Assembly (NCBI RefSeq): GCF_019968905.1
Contig: NZ_CP079946.1
Coordinates: forward strand, 1,364,001 to 1,428,000
Length of the DNA stretch: 64,000 nt
Direction of reading: 5' to 3'
Origin: Corallococcus sp. EGB
Lineage (GTDB): Bacteria > Myxococcota > Myxococcia > Myxococcales > Myxococcaceae
Shown: in pieces, positions 1-11,872 of the stretch
Layout of the letters: every line of letters starts with the position of its first letter
Position numbering within the stretch: position 1 is the stretch's first letter
The notes under the pieces: model-generated
What the model was told of the DNA's origin: nothing
Seen by the model: only the letters and a program-made list of their open reading frames with translations
The model's database searches: none
Position numbers and translations under genes: made by a program

Positions 1-8
1 GCGCGGCC

Positions 9-1049
9 TCAGGGCGCCAGCGTCTTCGCGCGCTGCTCCAGCGCGCCCGCGCGCCCGTCCAGTTCGTGCTCCAGGGACTCCAGCCGCGCGGCCTCCTGCT
101 CCATCAAGCCGACGTCCTCCGCGCCGCCCGCGGCCAGCGCCTGGGCGCGCACCGGGTCCACCTGGGGACGGCGGTCGCTGGCGGTGACGGAGGGCGGTGT
201 CCCCCCCGCGGAGACCTCGCCCCCGTTTCCGGGCGCGGGGCCGCCCGCGTAGTTCGGCGCCTGGTCCGACTCGCCCGCGCTCACCCACGGCAGGCGGCCA
301 CTGCCCCGCTGGGTGGGCGCCAGCTGCAGGCCCCGGTCGCCCGACGTGCGCATGCGCAGGCGGCGGTCCTGGTCGTCGAACATGGACTCCTCCCCCAGGA
401 AGTCGTTCATGCGGCGGTCCAGGTCGCGCTCCTCGCGCACCTCGGTGATGCGTGTCTTCAGCGCCTGGAGCCGCTGGCGCACCTTGTCCTGGGTGTCGCG
501 CAGCGCGTCCGCCTGCGCGAGCAGGTCCTCCGGATCATCCCCGCGCGCCGCGCCATCCAGCGCCGGCACCTGCGAGGCGGGCAGCGCCGCGCGCACGGCC
601 TCCCGCTCGCCGCGCACGGAGCGCATCTGCTCCAAGAGCCGCGCCCGCTCCGCCCGGTCCGTCGTCGCGTCCCACGCCGCGCGCAGGCGCGTCAGCTCCT
701 GGGACAGCGCGCCGTGCAGCGCCAGGTGCGCGCGCTCCACCTCTCCGTCCGCGCCGGACACCGACTGCGCCAGCCCCGTCAGCTCCCCGCTCAGCTCCTG
801 CGAGCGGCGCAGCGCGGCCTCCAGCTCGCCGCCGGGCGTGAGCTTCCCCTGGCGCTGCGCCTTGAGGGACTCGATGCGCGCGGCCAGGCCGTTGAGCTCG
901 TCGCGCAGCCCCTGCTGCCGGGTGCGCAGGGTGCGTGCCTCCGTGCGCGCCGCCTGGGCCTTCGCGCGCGCCTGCTCCAGGCCGGACATCGCCCCGGCGG
1001 GAGCCGCCACGAACAGGCACAGGAGGAGGGGGAGGACACGCGACATCAT
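9..1049 (-). CDS. exported coiled-coil protein, unknown function
   Basis: About 346 residues. The first 21 residues form a Sec signal peptide (hydrophobic LPLLLCLFVAAPAGA core, AxA-like cleavage). Residues about 25-230 are almost all heptad-rich Arg/Glu/Leu/Ala helix, so a long periplasmic coiled coil is expected. A Gly/Pro-rich linker at about 255-295 separates it from a final short helix rich in Glu and Leu. No enzymatic motif is visible. Two adjacent ATGs (1049 and 1046) are possible starts; a TTG lies one codon upstream. It may brace an envelope complex, but that is inference; I do not recognise the family. Confidence 0.8.
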   Translation of the reverse strand: MMSRVLPLLLCLFVAAPAGAMSGLEQARAKAQAARTEARTLRTRQQGLRDELNGLAARIESLKAQRQGKLTPGGELEAALRRSQELSGELTGLAQSVSGADGEVERAHLALHGALSQELTRLRAAWDATTDRAERARLLEQMRSVRGEREAVRAALPASQVPALDGAARGDDPEDLLAQADALRDTQDKVRQRLQALKTRITEVREERDLDRRMNDFLGEESMFDDQDRRLRMRTSGDRGLQLAPTQRGSGRLPWVSAGESDQAPNYAGGPAPGNGGEVSAGGTPPSVTASDRRPQVDPVRAQALAAGGAEDVGLMEQEAARLESLEHELDGRAGALEQRAKTLAP

Positions 1050-1258
1050 CAAGGGGACACCGTCAGCAAGGCGGATGCCAGTCCTTCCCTCCTACCCCGT
1101 TCCCGGGCCCGACGGAAAGCGCCCTGGTTCCGGACACCTGCACGGGCCGGGTGGGGTGGGGTGGGTGGGCCGGACGGTGGAAAGTCATGGCGCCGGGGCG
1201 GAGGTGACGGATTTCCGAGGCCCTGAAGCGCCGGGGCCCACGCGCACCGCGTGGGTGG

Positions 1259-2665
<1,407 letters not shown>

Positions 2666-2816
2666 GCGCCTGCTCGGGTGGGAAGGGTGGGGTGCCGCTG
2701 AGGGGCCGGCGGCGGAATGCACACGCCAAGCCACCCTACACCGGACCTGCCGGGATGGATGCGCGGCCCCGTGAAAGCGCTGGCGTCCCGGGCCGGGCGG
2801 GTGTCTATCCCGGCGC

Positions 2817-3392
2817 ATGGCCCATGCCCCCGCTGCCCTCGTTGCCCTGCTCGCGCGCCACGTCCCCACGGACGACAAGGAGCGCGAGGACCTCTCGCGC
2901 ATGCGCGACTTCGCCACGTCGCTGGAGTCGCCGTTCTCCCGCTCGCAGGCGGAGGCGCACTTCACCGGCAGCGCGGTGGTGGTGGACGCGACGGGGGAAC
3001 GGGTGGCGCTGCTGCACCACGCGAAGCTGAAGCGGTGGTTGCAGCCCGGCGGGCACGCGGAGGCCGGGGACGGCGGCGACATGGAGGCCACCGCGCTGCG
3101 CGAGGCCCGCGAGGAGACGGGGTGCCGTGTGCACCTGCACCCCAGTGCGCCGCGGCCGTTGGACGTGGACGTGCACGTCATCCCCGCGCGCAAGGACGAG
3201 CCCGAGCACCGCCACCTGGATGTCCGCTACCTGGTGGTGGCGGAGGACCCGGAGGCACTTGCGCATGATCCGGCGGAGTCGTTCGGCATCCAGTGGCTGG
3301 GTTGGGACGAGGCGCTGGCGCGCGCGGATGAGGCGCCGCTGCGCCGCATGCTGCTCAAGGCGCGCTCGCTTGCTCGCCCGGAACGTCAATGA
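2817..3392 (+). CDS. Nudix hydrolase
   Basis: 191 residues. The Nudix box runs at about 80-107: [14 protein letters not shown] followed by [11 protein letters not shown], matching G-x5-E-x7-REUxEExGU with a few extra residues before the helix. The catalytic Glu residues of REAREET are intact. Flanking strands ([37 protein letters not shown]) fit the Nudix fold. Members cleave nucleoside diphosphates linked to another moiety; the substrate cannot be told from sequence. It stands alone between the divergent sigma-54 regulator and the next gene. Confidence 0.9.
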   Translation: MAHAPAALVALLARHVPTDDKEREDLSRMRDFATSLESPFSRSQAEAHFTGSAVVVDATGERVALLHHAKLKRWLQPGGHAEAGDGGDMEATALREAREETGCRVHLHPSAPRPLDVDVHVIPARKDEPEHRHLDVRYLVVAEDPEALAHDPAESFGIQWLGWDEALARADEAPLRRMLLKARSLARPERQ

Positions 3393-3614
3393 CCCTTGTC
3401 GGATGAGTGTCTCTTGGATGAATGTCCAAGCGCCAGATTCCTGATTCACGCGCGGGGAGTTCGCGGGGTTTGAGACAGAAACCGGCTTGAGACGGCTTCA
3501 TGTCCCGGGGGGGCATGGATGAAACACAGACACCCCGGCAACCTGGGGACACGCTGGGTGGAGGGGGGGCGGCCATGACGGCTTGTCGTCCACCCAGGAG
3601 CAGGAGCACGTTTC

Positions 3615-4421
3615 ATGTCGTCGCCGGACGCCGTGTCGCATGGCACCGCCGTGGAAGAATTCTCTTACGCATCCTCGAAAAATGAGAGTGCATCCCGGCC
3701 CTATCAGCCCGCCGCCTTGAAGCTCACGCCCCATCCTGTCTGGATGGAGACGATGTTGAGCACGCTCAAGCCCGCGTGGGACGCGGCGTGCATGCCCACG
3801 CTGTTCCGGGAGACAGCGGAAGGACGGCATCCGCCCCTGCACGCCTGGCAGCGGTTCCTGGTGCACTGCTTCCCCATCGTCGAGAACTTCCCCAAGTACA
3901 TGGGGCTGTCGCTGGCGAAGACGACCTATGGCGTGCGTCCGGGCGACGCGAGCATCCGCCGCTGGCTCCTGCAGAACCTGAGCGTGGAGGCCCGCCACGC
4001 CGAGTGGTGGATCGACTGGATGCAGGCGTCGGGCGTGGACGCCTCCAGCGCCTTCGAGTCGCCGTGGAGGCCCGAGGTCCAGGCGCTCCACGAGCACCTG
4101 CTGGCCACCTGCCGCGATGGGTCGCTGGCGGAGGGCATCGCCGCGTGCAACTGGGCCATCGAGGGGGTCACCGGCGTCTGGACGCGCGCCGTGGTGGAGC
4201 CCTTCACCGCGTATGCCCGGGACGGCGTGCGCATGGACGCAGCCGCGCTGCGCTGGCTCCGGGCGCACGCCCGCTACGACGACGCGCACCCGGACGAGGC
4301 GCTGGAGATCATCAAGCTGTCCATCGACGTGACGGCGGGGGAGCCGGTGCGCGTGGAGACCGCGGCGCACCGGTCCCTGACGTTGCTGGCGCGCGTCTTC
4401 GAGTCCTGCTGCGAGGTGTGA
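3615..4421 (+). CDS. haem-oxygenase-like (TenA/PqqC-type) diiron or iron-containing redox protein
   Basis: 268 residues, mostly helical. The region about 40-90 (HPVWMETMLSTLKPAWDAAC, then HAWQRFLVHCFPIVENFPKY) and the motif EARHAEWWIDW at about 128-138 resemble the iron-containing redox/TenA-PqqC-CADD superfamily, where Glu and His from several helices bind two metals. A later NWAIEGVTGVW helix at about 178-190 would supply another Glu. Known relatives act in cofactor synthesis or oxidise small substrates; the reaction here is unknown. The start is ATG 3615, about ten bases after caggagca. A family-level call only; a pure TenA-type thiamin enzyme seems unlikely because no thiamin genes are nearby. 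Confidence 0.5.
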   Translation: MSSPDAVSHGTAVEEFSYASSKNESASRPYQPAALKLTPHPVWMETMLSTLKPAWDAACMPTLFRETAEGRHPPLHAWQRFLVHCFPIVENFPKYMGLSLAKTTYGVRPGDASIRRWLLQNLSVEARHAEWWIDWMQASGVDASSAFESPWRPEVQALHEHLLATCRDGSLAEGIAACNWAIEGVTGVWTRAVVEPFTAYARDGVRMDAAALRWLRAHARYDDAHPDEALEIIKLSIDVTAGEPVRVETAAHRSLTLLARVFESCCEV

Positions 4422-4463
4422 GTCCCCGCGCGGGCTGAAGCAGCCGCTTCATTGGCGGTGATG

Positions 4464-4509
4464 TCGCAGTCGCAGTCGCAGTCGCAGTCGCAGTCGCAGT
4501 CGCAGTCGC
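4464..4509. repeat. hexanucleotide tandem repeat (TCGCAG)n
   Basis: Seven perfect head-to-tail copies of TCGCAG (4464-4505) followed by a partial copy. It lies 38 bases after the preceding stop and ends 49 bases before the chemoreceptor start, so it sits in the promoter/leader region of that gene. Repeats of this kind change copy number by slipped-strand replication. Confidence 0.9.
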
Positions 4510-6356
4510 GAGGCATGCCGGTCCGGCCTTTCGCTGGACCGGAGGGGGGCATAGAGACATGAATGAGACAGAAGACATCCGGGAGCTGGCCTGGCGTGGG
4601 ATGTGGTTGTTCCTGCGGTGGGTCCTGCCGCCCTCCATCGTCTGTGCCTACCTCATCGCGATGGCGATGGGGCTGTCGAGCCGGGAGGGGCTGCTCGTCA
4701 CGGCCACGGTCCTGCCGTTCATCGTGCTGGTGTTCGGGCTGCTGCATCCCTACGTGACGCTGCGGTGGCTGGCGCGCTGGGCCCTGCGGAACCACGCCGG
4801 GGACGGCCCGGGGGACCGGCTGCGGCGCGTGCTGGAGTTGCCCTGGCGCTCCATGGTCTTCACCACCTGCGCGGCGTGGACGTTGGGCGGCTTCTTCTTC
4901 AGCCTCCCGGTGTGCCTGTGGTTCGGCAAGGACTGGTTCCGGCTGGGGCTGGGCACGCTCATCGCGTTCTGCTTCGGCGTGGTGGTGGCGTTCCCCATCG
5001 CGCTGGGGCTGGAGCGGCTGGCGCTGCCGTGGGCGCTGCGCGAGCAGGACGCGCATCCGGAGCTGGCGCCAGCGGGCTCGGGCCCCTTCTGGCCGCGGCA
5101 GACGTGGTTCCTGCCCTTCACGTTCCTGTCCACCATCTTCGCCACGGTGGCGCTGAGCGCGTGCGTGGTGGTGGTGAAGCTCCTGAACGTGCGCAACCTG
5201 CTGAAGGAGGTGCTGCTGGCGGACGGCGCGAAGCAGGCCGTGGCCCGGTTGGATGACGTGGGCAGCTCGCTGTTCGCGGACCTGGGCTTCGCGCTGCCCT
5301 GGGTGGGCGCGTTGGTGTTCATCCTGCCGGCCTTCACCACGTGGATGCTGGCGAGGCGGCAGGCGACGAGCGCGCGCGCGGTGCACGAGGCCATCTCCGG
5401 GTTGGCGTCCGGGCGGATCCGCTCGCCGCGCTGGGTGTCCACGGACGAGATGGGCGACCTGGCGTCGGGGATGAACGACGCGCTGTCCCGGCTGCGGAGG
5501 TTTCCCCGGCTGCTCCAGACCTCCGCGCAGCGGCTGGGCCAGGCCGGCACCGAGCTGCGCGTGTCGAACGAAGAGCAGCGGCAGGGGCTCACCCGGCAGG
5601 CGGCGGCGCTGCACGAGGCGCAGGTCACGTCGGAGGAGCTGCGGCGGGCGTCGCGCGTCGCCGCGGACTCCGCGGAGGAGGTCCTGCGCGTGGCCCGTCG
5701 CGCGGAGGCGCTGGGGCAGCAGGGCGAGACCGCGGTGGTCCTGAGCCTGGAGGGGCTGGCGGCCATCCGGAGCGCGGTGTCCGGCATCCAGCAGCGGCTG
5801 TCACGCCTGGAGGAGAGCACGGCCCAGATTGGTGAAATCACCGGCGCGGTGAAGGACCTGGCGGACCAGTCCCACCTGCTCGCCGTCAACGCGGCCATCG
5901 AGGCGGCGCGCTCGGGCGAGGCGGGGCGGGGCTTCGCGGTGGTGGCGAAGGAGATGCGAGGGCTGTCGGACCAGTCCGTCCAGGCCACCCGGCGCATCCG
6001 CAACATCCTCGCGGAGATCAGCCAGGGCATCCGCGACGCGGCGTCCATGAGCGAGCAGGGCGGGCGTCAGGTGGCCGCGGGGTTGGACCAGATGCGCGCC
6101 TCCGGCGAGTCCCTGCGCGCGCTGTCTCAGAGCTCGCAGGAGAGCTCCGAGGCCGCGCGGAAGATCGCCAACGCGGTGACGCGGCAGAACGCCGCCTTCT
6201 CGCAGATCACCACCGCCATCGCGGACCTGTCGCAGCTGATGGACAGCACCCTGCACCGGCTGTCCTCCACGCAGGAGGCCACGCGGACGCTGCAGGTCGT
6301 CTCCGGGGAGGTGGGGCAGATGGCGCTGCAGTTCGACGTCCAGGACGCGGAGTCCG

Positions 6357-7838
<1,482 letters not shown>

Positions 7839-8010
7839 CCGGGCGGCGCTCCTCGCACCCCCGCATCAAACGGCATGCCCCCGTCGCTGGCCAGTCCTTG
7901 TTCCGCGCCGGAGCGGGTGCCCTCGGATGCCAGGGACGCGCGCGTCAGGAAGGGGTTCGCGAAACGCGTCAGACCCGACTGCTAGATGAGAGGGATTGAG
8001 GGGGCGCGCC

Positions 8011-9729
8011 ATGCGAACAGGGTGGCTGGGAGGATTCAGCGCGGGGCTGATGGGCGTCCTGTCGCTCACGGCCTGTGGGACGCCGGGCTCGCGGGCCATG
8101 CCGGTGGGGATGCACGGCTACGGGCGCTATCACAGCGCTTCACCGGCTGCGTTCACGCGCGACATGGACTGGCGGAACGCGGGTCCGGGCGGCGCGGTCA
8201 GTGGTGAGGAGCTGGGGCGCTACCTCGCGTTCATCCGCGAGAAGCGGGCCGCCCTGAAGCAGCTCTCCGAACTGGAGACGGAGCGTCAGGTAGGGCAGGC
8301 CGCGCTCGATGACCTGCTGCTCTGGGCCTCCGCGCGGACGGAGGAGGAGCTCGCGAAGGACGAGCCGCTGGAGGTGTACCTGCGGCTGAAGGCCCGCCAC
8401 GCGCAGGCCCTGCTCGACGACGCCAGGCGCTCCGCGCGGGTGGAGGCGAAGCTGGAGGAGTTCCACCGCTGGGCGGACGCGCGCCGTCAGGTCCTGGCGG
8501 ACGCGCACTTCCGGAGGCTCGGGAGCGACGGGCTGCTCACCGAGAGCGCGCGCTACGAGGAGACGCAGCAGGCCTTGCTGGACGCGGTGCTGGACTGGGC
8601 CTACACGCACACGGAGGACCCGGACTTCCCGCGCAAGGGCCCCAGCGAGGTGGCGGCCTACCTGCTGGCGCGCGACAGCTTCCTGGCGTCGGCGGTGGAG
8701 GCCAGCCGCTTCGCGTCCCCCACCTGGGACCCGGCCCGCGAGCCCCCGGGCATCGCGCCGGAAGAGCTGGTGCTGGAGATCGCCCTGGGGCTGCTGCCCG
8801 TCACCGGAGAGGTGTCGGACGTGAGCGGCGCGGTGCTGGGGCAGAGCCTCCTGGGCTACCCGCTGACGGACGGCGAGCGGCTGCTGTGCGCGGTGAGCGT
8901 GGCGCTGCCGGTGGTGTCGGGGCGCCTGTTGCCGGAAGGAGCGCAGGGTGTGGAGCAGGTGGCGCTCCTGACGGGCCGGAGCCTGCGCGAGGTGCGGGTG
9001 CTGCAGCGGGTGGTGCAGCACCTGTCGCCGAAGGAGGCGCAGGAGTTGAGAGAGGTGCTGCGAGCGGCGGGACGCGGTGAGCCCGTGTCCGCGGAGGACG
9101 TGGAGAAGTTGCGGGCGCTGGCGAAGCGGCTGGAGGTGCCGCTCGCGGAAGCGGGCCGGGTGCTGGCCCGGGGCGACCGCGTGGCGCGGGTGGGCTTACG
9201 GGCGACGGCGGAGGGCGCGAGCCTGGTGCCGGGCAGCGCGGAGCACCTGGCGCAGGCGTGGGTGGACTACCAGTTCCGCCACCCGGGCAAGTACCCGCGC
9301 TTCAGCTACGCCGTGGATCCGGAGTGGGAGCGGCTCTTCCAGACGGTCATCCAGAACAAGGGCGCGGGTGGTGCGTTCGAACAGTCCGTGCTCCAGGGCC
9401 GGAAGCTGCCGAAGAACACGGACCCCTTGTTGCCGCCGCCGGGGAGCAAGGCCCAGGGCTTCATTCCGGACGCGGTGTCAGGTCACGAGGGGGACCTGGT
9501 CTGGGGCAGCGCCTACGACTTCGTCGAGGTGATTGGGCGCAAGGAGCTGGCGCTCACCGGCAACCTGGAAGCCATGCTGGAGTATGTGAAGCGGTATGGT
9601 GGCTCCATCGAGCTCTGGATCCGTTCCGCCAGACATCCCGAGGGCGCGATTCGACTCACGGCGCCGCTGGATGCGCGGCTCGAGGAGCTCAAGCAAATGA
9701 ACCGTGCCAACGTCCGGTCCTTTCCTTGA
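8011..9729 (+). CDS. lipoprotein with pre-toxin TG-like region and C-terminal nuclease-like (Tox-REase) domain
   Basis: 572 residues. A lipoprotein signal ends at C22 (lipobox LTAC). The middle is helical; residues about 253-300 (LLPVTGEVSDVSGAVLGQSL and the hydrophobic stretch after it) look like the pre-toxin TG (PT-TG) domain that precedes toxin tips in polymorphic toxins. The C-terminal 140 residues carry FIPDAV (D487) and YDFVEVIGRKEL (E506, K511), a D...E-x-K pattern like restriction-endonuclease-fold toxins. ATG 8011 is preferred over the in-frame TTG 7996 because gaggggg lies just before it and it begins the signal peptide. No immunity gene follows: radA starts convergently 129 bases on. 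Domain names are by motif resemblance only. Confidence 0.6.
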   Translation: MRTGWLGGFSAGLMGVLSLTACGTPGSRAMPVGMHGYGRYHSASPAAFTRDMDWRNAGPGGAVSGEELGRYLAFIREKRAALKQLSELETERQVGQAALDDLLLWASARTEEELAKDEPLEVYLRLKARHAQALLDDARRSARVEAKLEEFHRWADARRQVLADAHFRRLGSDGLLTESARYEETQQALLDAVLDWAYTHTEDPDFPRKGPSEVAAYLLARDSFLASAVEASRFASPTWDPAREPPGIAPEELVLEIALGLLPVTGEVSDVSGAVLGQSLLGYPLTDGERLLCAVSVALPVVSGRLLPEGAQGVEQVALLTGRSLREVRVLQRVVQHLSPKEAQELREVLRAAGRGEPVSAEDVEKLRALAKRLEVPLAEAGRVLARGDRVARVGLRATAEGASLVPGSAEHLAQAWVDYQFRHPGKYPRFSYAVDPEWERLFQTVIQNKGAGGAFEQSVLQGRKLPKNTDPLLPPPGSKAQGFIPDAVSGHEGDLVWGSAYDFVEVIGRKELALTGNLEAMLEYVKRYGGSIELWIRSARHPEGAIRLTAPLDARLEELKQMNRANVRSFP

Positions 9730-9858
9730 AGCGACGCTGCGGAAGGCCAGCTCGTCGACACTCCGGGCCGCGAGGCCTTCTTCGACCTGCCCCCCTCACG
9801 AAGCCCACGCGCGCGCCAGACGTGTCCTGGATGCTGCACACGCGCTGACGTCCCTCCG

Positions 9859-11220
9859 TCAGTCGAACATCGCCGCCAGCGCCTCGCTCAGGGTCTCCAC
9901 GCCCACCACCTGGAGCTTCGTCGCCTCCACGCGCCGCGCGCTGCCCGCGGGCAGCACCACCCGCTGGAAGCCCATCTTCGCGGCCTCCGCGAGCCTCGGC
10001 TCCACCTGGCCCACCGCGCGCACCTCGCCCGCGAGCCCCACCTCACCCAGCACCAGCGTCTTCGCGTCCAACGGCCGGTTCTGGAGGCTGCTCACCAGCG
10101 CCGCGCACACCGCCAGGTCACACGCCGGTTCGCTCAACTGCATGCCGCCCGCCACGTTCACGAACAGGTCGCAGCCCACCAGCGGAATCTCCTCCTTCTT
10201 CTCCAGCACCGCCGCCAGCAGCGCCACGCGGTTGCCGTCCACGCCAATCGCCGTGCGCCGCGCCGTGCCGTAGCCGGTGGGCGCCACCAGCGCCTGCACC
10301 TCCACCAGCAGCGGCCGCGTGCCGTTGAGCGTGCTCGTCACCACGCTGCCGGACTTGCCCTGCGGACGCTCGGAGAGGAACAGCGCGGACGGGTCCGCCA
10401 CCTCCACCAGCCCCGCGCCCTTCATCTCGAAGACGCCAATCTCGTTGGTGCTGCCGAAGCGGTTCTTGTGCGCGCGCAGGAGCCGGAACGGGTGGCCCCG
10501 TTCGCCCTCGAAGTAGAGGACCGTGTCCACCATGTGCTCCAGCACGCGGGGGCCCGCGATGGAGCCCTCCTTCGTCACGTGCCCCACCAGGAAGGTGGGC
10601 ACCCCGCTGCGCTTGGCGAACGCCATCAGCCGGCCCGCCACCTCGCGCACCTGGGTGATGCTGCCCGGCGCGTTGCCCAGCTCCGGCAGGTACATGGTCT
10701 GGATGGAGTCCACCACCAGCGCCTGCGGCTTGAGCGCCTCCGCCGCCTGGAGCACCCGCTCCGCGTCCGTCTCCGCGAACAGGTGGATGGCGTCCCCCTC
10801 CACCCGCAGGCGCTCCGCGCGCATCTTCGTCTGCCGCAGGCTCTCTTCACCCGACACGTAGAGCACCGGCCCGTGCCGAGACAGCTTGTCCAGCGCCGCC
10901 AGCAGCAGCGTGGACTTGCCGATGCCCGGGTCGCCTCCCAGCAGCACCAGCGAGCCGCCCACCACGCCGCCGCCCAGCACGCGGTCGAACTCCGTGATGC
11001 CCGTCCTGCGGCGCACCTCCGTCTCCGCCGTCACGTCCTGCAGCTTCACCGGCCGGGAGGAGCCCCCCGAAGCGCCCCACGCCGGGCGCTTGTCGTCCAC
11101 CTTCGCTTCGGTCTCCTCCAGGAGCGAGCTCCAGGCCCCGCAGTCCGGACACTTCCCGAGCCACTTCGCCGTCTGGTAGCCGCAGGCCTGACAGGTGTAG
11201 TGCGTCTTCGCCTTCGCCAT
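9859..11220 (-). CDS. radA: DNA repair protein RadA
   Basis: 453 residues, the usual RadA length. Zinc finger at the N-terminus (CQACG ... CPDCG, residues 10-27), RecA-like ATPase with Walker A GGDPGIGKST at about 94-103, the RadA-specific KNRFGSTNEIG motif at about 252-262, and the Lon-like C-terminal domain (ALVAPTGYGTARRTAIGVDG; FVNVAGGMQLSEPACDLAV). RadA is a hexameric helicase-like ATPase that promotes branch migration during recombinational repair. It is a single-gene unit with its own start ATG 11220. Confidence 0.97.
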   Translation of the reverse strand: MAKAKTHYTCQACGYQTAKWLGKCPDCGAWSSLLEETEAKVDDKRPAWGASGGSSRPVKLQDVTAETEVRRRTGITEFDRVLGGGVVGGSLVLLGGDPGIGKSTLLLAALDKLSRHGPVLYVSGEESLRQTKMRAERLRVEGDAIHLFAETDAERVLQAAEALKPQALVVDSIQTMYLPELGNAPGSITQVREVAGRLMAFAKRSGVPTFLVGHVTKEGSIAGPRVLEHMVDTVLYFEGERGHPFRLLRAHKNRFGSTNEIGVFEMKGAGLVEVADPSALFLSERPQGKSGSVVTSTLNGTRPLLVEVQALVAPTGYGTARRTAIGVDGNRVALLAAVLEKKEEIPLVGCDLFVNVAGGMQLSEPACDLAVCAALVSSLQNRPLDAKTLVLGEVGLAGEVRAVGQVEPRLAEAAKMGFQRVVLPAGSARRVEATKLQVVGVETLSEALAAMFD

Positions 11221-11399
11221 GGGTTGGAGTGTCTACCCCAGACCCCTGACGTTTCCCCGCCTCATGCGCGCGCCATGCCAGCAGGGCAGGCAAGCAACAT
11301 GCCGTGGATCAGGTAGCGAGTTGCCCTACAGGGCGGGGCAACCCACTTTCTGGACCACGGGCGACGCGGGAAGCGCGCCCCCCACACAGGGAGAGTGCC

Positions 11400-11669
11400 A
11401 TGGGGATTATCGCTTTTCTGGTGATTGGTCTGGTCGCGGGTCTGATCGCTCGAGCCATCATGCCGGGCAACCAGTCGATGGGGCTCATCGCCACCACGCT
11501 GCTGGGCATCGCCGGTTCGTTCGTGGGCGGCTTCATCGGGTCTCTGTTCTCCAGTGACGGCCGGGTCTTCGACCTGCACCCCACGGGCCTGTTGTTCTCC
11601 GTCCTGGGCGCACTGGTCGTGCTGTTCCTCGTGGGCTTCGCTGGCCGCGGACGTCGCGTCCACGTCTAG
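11400..11669 (+). CDS. GlsB/YeaQ/YmgE-type small membrane protein
   Basis: 89 residues with three hydrophobic helices: [20 protein letters not shown], then [20 protein letters not shown] and [17 protein letters not shown]. The N-terminal helix followed by the Gly-rich second helix is the transglycosylase-associated (YeaQ/GlsB) pattern; members accumulate under general stress but their molecular role is unclear. Start ATG 11400 follows GGGAGA. A strong intrinsic terminator lies 41 bases downstream. Confidence 0.88.
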   Translation: MGIIAFLVIGLVAGLIARAIMPGNQSMGLIATTLLGIAGSFVGGFIGSLFSSDGRVFDLHPTGLLFSVLGALVVLFLVGFAGRGRRVHV

Positions 11670-11710
11670 CCGCACGAGGCTCCCCGGCCGATGAGGCGGG
11701 AGACAGCCTG

Positions 11711-11746
11711 GGGACGTCCGTGAGGAGCGGACGTCCCTTTCTGTTT
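11711..11746 (+). terminator. intrinsic terminator after the small membrane protein gene
   Basis: Perfect 10-bp stem GGGACGTCCG / CGGACGTCCC with a 7-base loop, followed directly by TTTCTGTTTT. It separates the stress protein gene from the biotin operon. Confidence 0.85.
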
Positions 11747-11787
11747 TCGCGGGCCTTTCCGGGCGGGCCCCAAGAGGGGAGGGCGAC

Positions 11788-11819
11788 TCGTCAACCCCAT
11801 GTCGCGAGAGCGTTGACAA
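11788..11819 (+). promoter_or_regulatory. BirA-like biotin operator overlapping a -35-like TTGACA
   Basis: Half-sites TCGTCAACC (11788-11796) and CGTTGACAA (11811-11819) are inverted repeats (7 of 9 matching) separated by 14 bases. The known BirA operator is two inverted 9-mers of the type TTGTNAACC separated by about 14-16 bases, so form and spacing agree. The right half contains TTGACA, which could be a -35 element; I do not see a convincing -10 box. It lies 54 bases before bioB. Regulation by biotin through a BirA repressor is inferred. Confidence 0.6.
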
Positions 11820-11872
11820 TAGGCTCCGGGCCACGCACCGTCGGCCCCCTGACGCCTCCCCAAGGAGCCCGC

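Noticed and set aside
2666-3193. 176-residue N-terminal extension of the sigma-54 regulator
   Set aside because: It runs antisense through the Nudix gene and the receiver domain starts naturally at ATG 2665.
3413-3430. Small inverted repeat CTTGGA/TCCAAG after the Nudix gene as a terminator
   Set aside because: Only six base pairs and no T tract; could arise by chance.
4464-4509. Short tandem repeat considered as a CRISPR array
   Set aside because: Units are only six bases with no spacers; it is a simple sequence repeat.
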